Shown here one piece after another: positions 63,494 to 64,000 of a DNA stretch of 64,000 bases. The stretch is from Kitagawia praeruptora (lineage: Eukaryota > Streptophyta > Magnoliopsida > Apiales > Apiaceae), in the NCBI GenBank assembly GCA_037693485.1, contig CM075352.1, positions 65,784,001-65,848,000 of the forward strand. The letters are read 5' to 3'. The notes below the pieces were generated by a model, which saw nothing but the letters and a program-made list of their open reading frames with translations, made no database searches and was not told where the DNA came from. Numbering within the stretch: the first letter of the stretch is position 1; every line of letters starts with the position of its first letter. Position numbers and translations under genes: made by a program.

Positions 63494-64000
63494 TTGTCAT
63501 ATTAAGAAAAAGACAGTGGAGGAGTATTATAGGGGTTCAAGGATGGGAACCCCCAATTTACCCAGGATCGTTTCTTCTCATTTCAACAAAGGGGAATGGC
63601 AGTAGGCATCCCAATTCATCCTGGGGTTCATATAAGGGAAACCCACAAAATAGGCTTTATATAGAAAGGAGGAAAGGAAACGACAAGTGGGGCGTTATTC
63701 CCAAACAGGTTCTGGGAGACTGTACCTATCCCTGAAGGGGTACAAACGAAGAACCCCTAAAAAAAAAGGGTGAAAGGTCTGAAGCAACTCCTAATAGTCT
63801 TGGATAAAGGCTCAAATTAGGTAGGGTATATGCAGGGGTCGGTTGCCATAAAGTTCAAATACACTATCAAAACGTCAATTAAGGACAGAATAGGAGGGAT
63901 GAACAAGGGGAAGAGTTAAACCAGCATACAATTGATGGGCATACGCATGCATACACGGGAATTTGAACAGATAAAAGTAAAAAAAACTCAACACAGGATA
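63494..64000. other. Tat-2 internal sequence upstream of the antisense ORFs
   Basis: About 500 bp, relatively purine-rich, with GAACCCC words. It would contain the antisense promoter or leader if one exists. The 3' LTR is not reached. No ORF. Confidence 0.5.

Larger units (their letters stand above)
52439..64000 (+). mobile_element. Tat-2: Ty3/gypsy LTR retrotransposon, Tat lineage (partial)
   Basis: Plus-strand element running off the window end; 3' LTR not reached after 11.56 kb. Layout: 5' LTR 52439-53342, primer-binding site 53347, one intact gag-pol ORF 53389-59553, noncoding 59554-61027, two antisense ORFs (61028-62140, 62291-63493). The size suits Tat-type elements. The 5 bp left flank GGCAT (52434-52438) should recur after the missing 3' LTR. 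Confidence 0.9.

Noticed and set aside
1..64000. CRISPR arrays, tRNA or rRNA genes, bacterial operons
   Set aside because: No regularly spaced repeat-spacer array, tRNA cloverleaf or rRNA segment seen; tandem repeats here have no unique spacers and the window is plant nuclear DNA.

Overview
This is a piece of a flowering-plant nuclear chromosome, most likely a eudicot. The evidence is two intron-containing plant genes (a hexokinase and an auxin-response Aux/IAA repressor) in a very AT-rich background filled with plant LTR retrotransposons, Helitrons, Stowaway-type MITEs and hAT-type elements. I cannot name the species from the sequence. All classifications below come from reading motifs by eye; no database search was run.

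Layout. 1-9586: a minus-strand Ty3/gypsy element of the Tat lineage (here 'Tat-1'), cut by the window start, with a plus-strand (antisense) ORF and tandem repeats downstream of pol. It is inserted in the integrase region of an older, internally deleted SIRE-type Ty1/copia element ('copia-3', 9587-12817). 12818-16670: AT-rich intergenic DNA with a LINE-like 3' end, tandem duplications and several Helitron 3' ends. 16773-20821 (+): nine-exon hexokinase gene with a TIR element in intron 7. 21387-24207 (-): five-exon Aux/IAA gene with an hAT-type element in intron 1. The two genes converge, with about 565 bp between their stop codons. 26095-26921: three Stowaway-like MITEs, one nested in another. 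27865-41973 (-): a complete 14.1 kb SIRE-type copia element ('SIRE-4') with 1178 bp LTRs differing at six positions, a 5 bp target duplication ATTAA, and a very long, broken ORF region downstream of pol. 41974-47168: copies of a local repeat, a LINE-like tail, a foldback element and two nested solo LTRs, each with a perfect 5 bp target duplication. 47983-49482: a 1.5 kb non-autonomous Helitron. 49840-51125: tandem-repeat arrays. 52439-64000 (+): a second Tat element ('Tat-2') with an intact gag-pol ORF and two antisense ORFs.

How the parts relate. The two host genes are the only functional-looking cellular genes. Hexokinase would phosphorylate hexoses, and its N-terminal anchor suggests the outer mitochondrial membrane. 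The Aux/IAA protein carries the EAR repression motif, the GWPP degron and the PB1 interaction domain. Everything else is mobile DNA in layers: Tat-1 within copia-3, a copia solo LTR within a gypsy-like solo LTR, MITE within MITE, and SIRE-4 within an older repeat.

The observations I rate highest are: (1) a hairpin near the U5 end of three different SIRE-type LTR families, with a constant G-rich loop and stems that differ in sequence yet stay fully complementary; (2) a repeated pattern in which each LTR family carries its own short word, clustered upstream of its TATA box; (3) antisense ORFs and paired G6 tracts downstream of pol in both Tat elements; and (4) a modular foldback element at about 42.9-43.3 kb.
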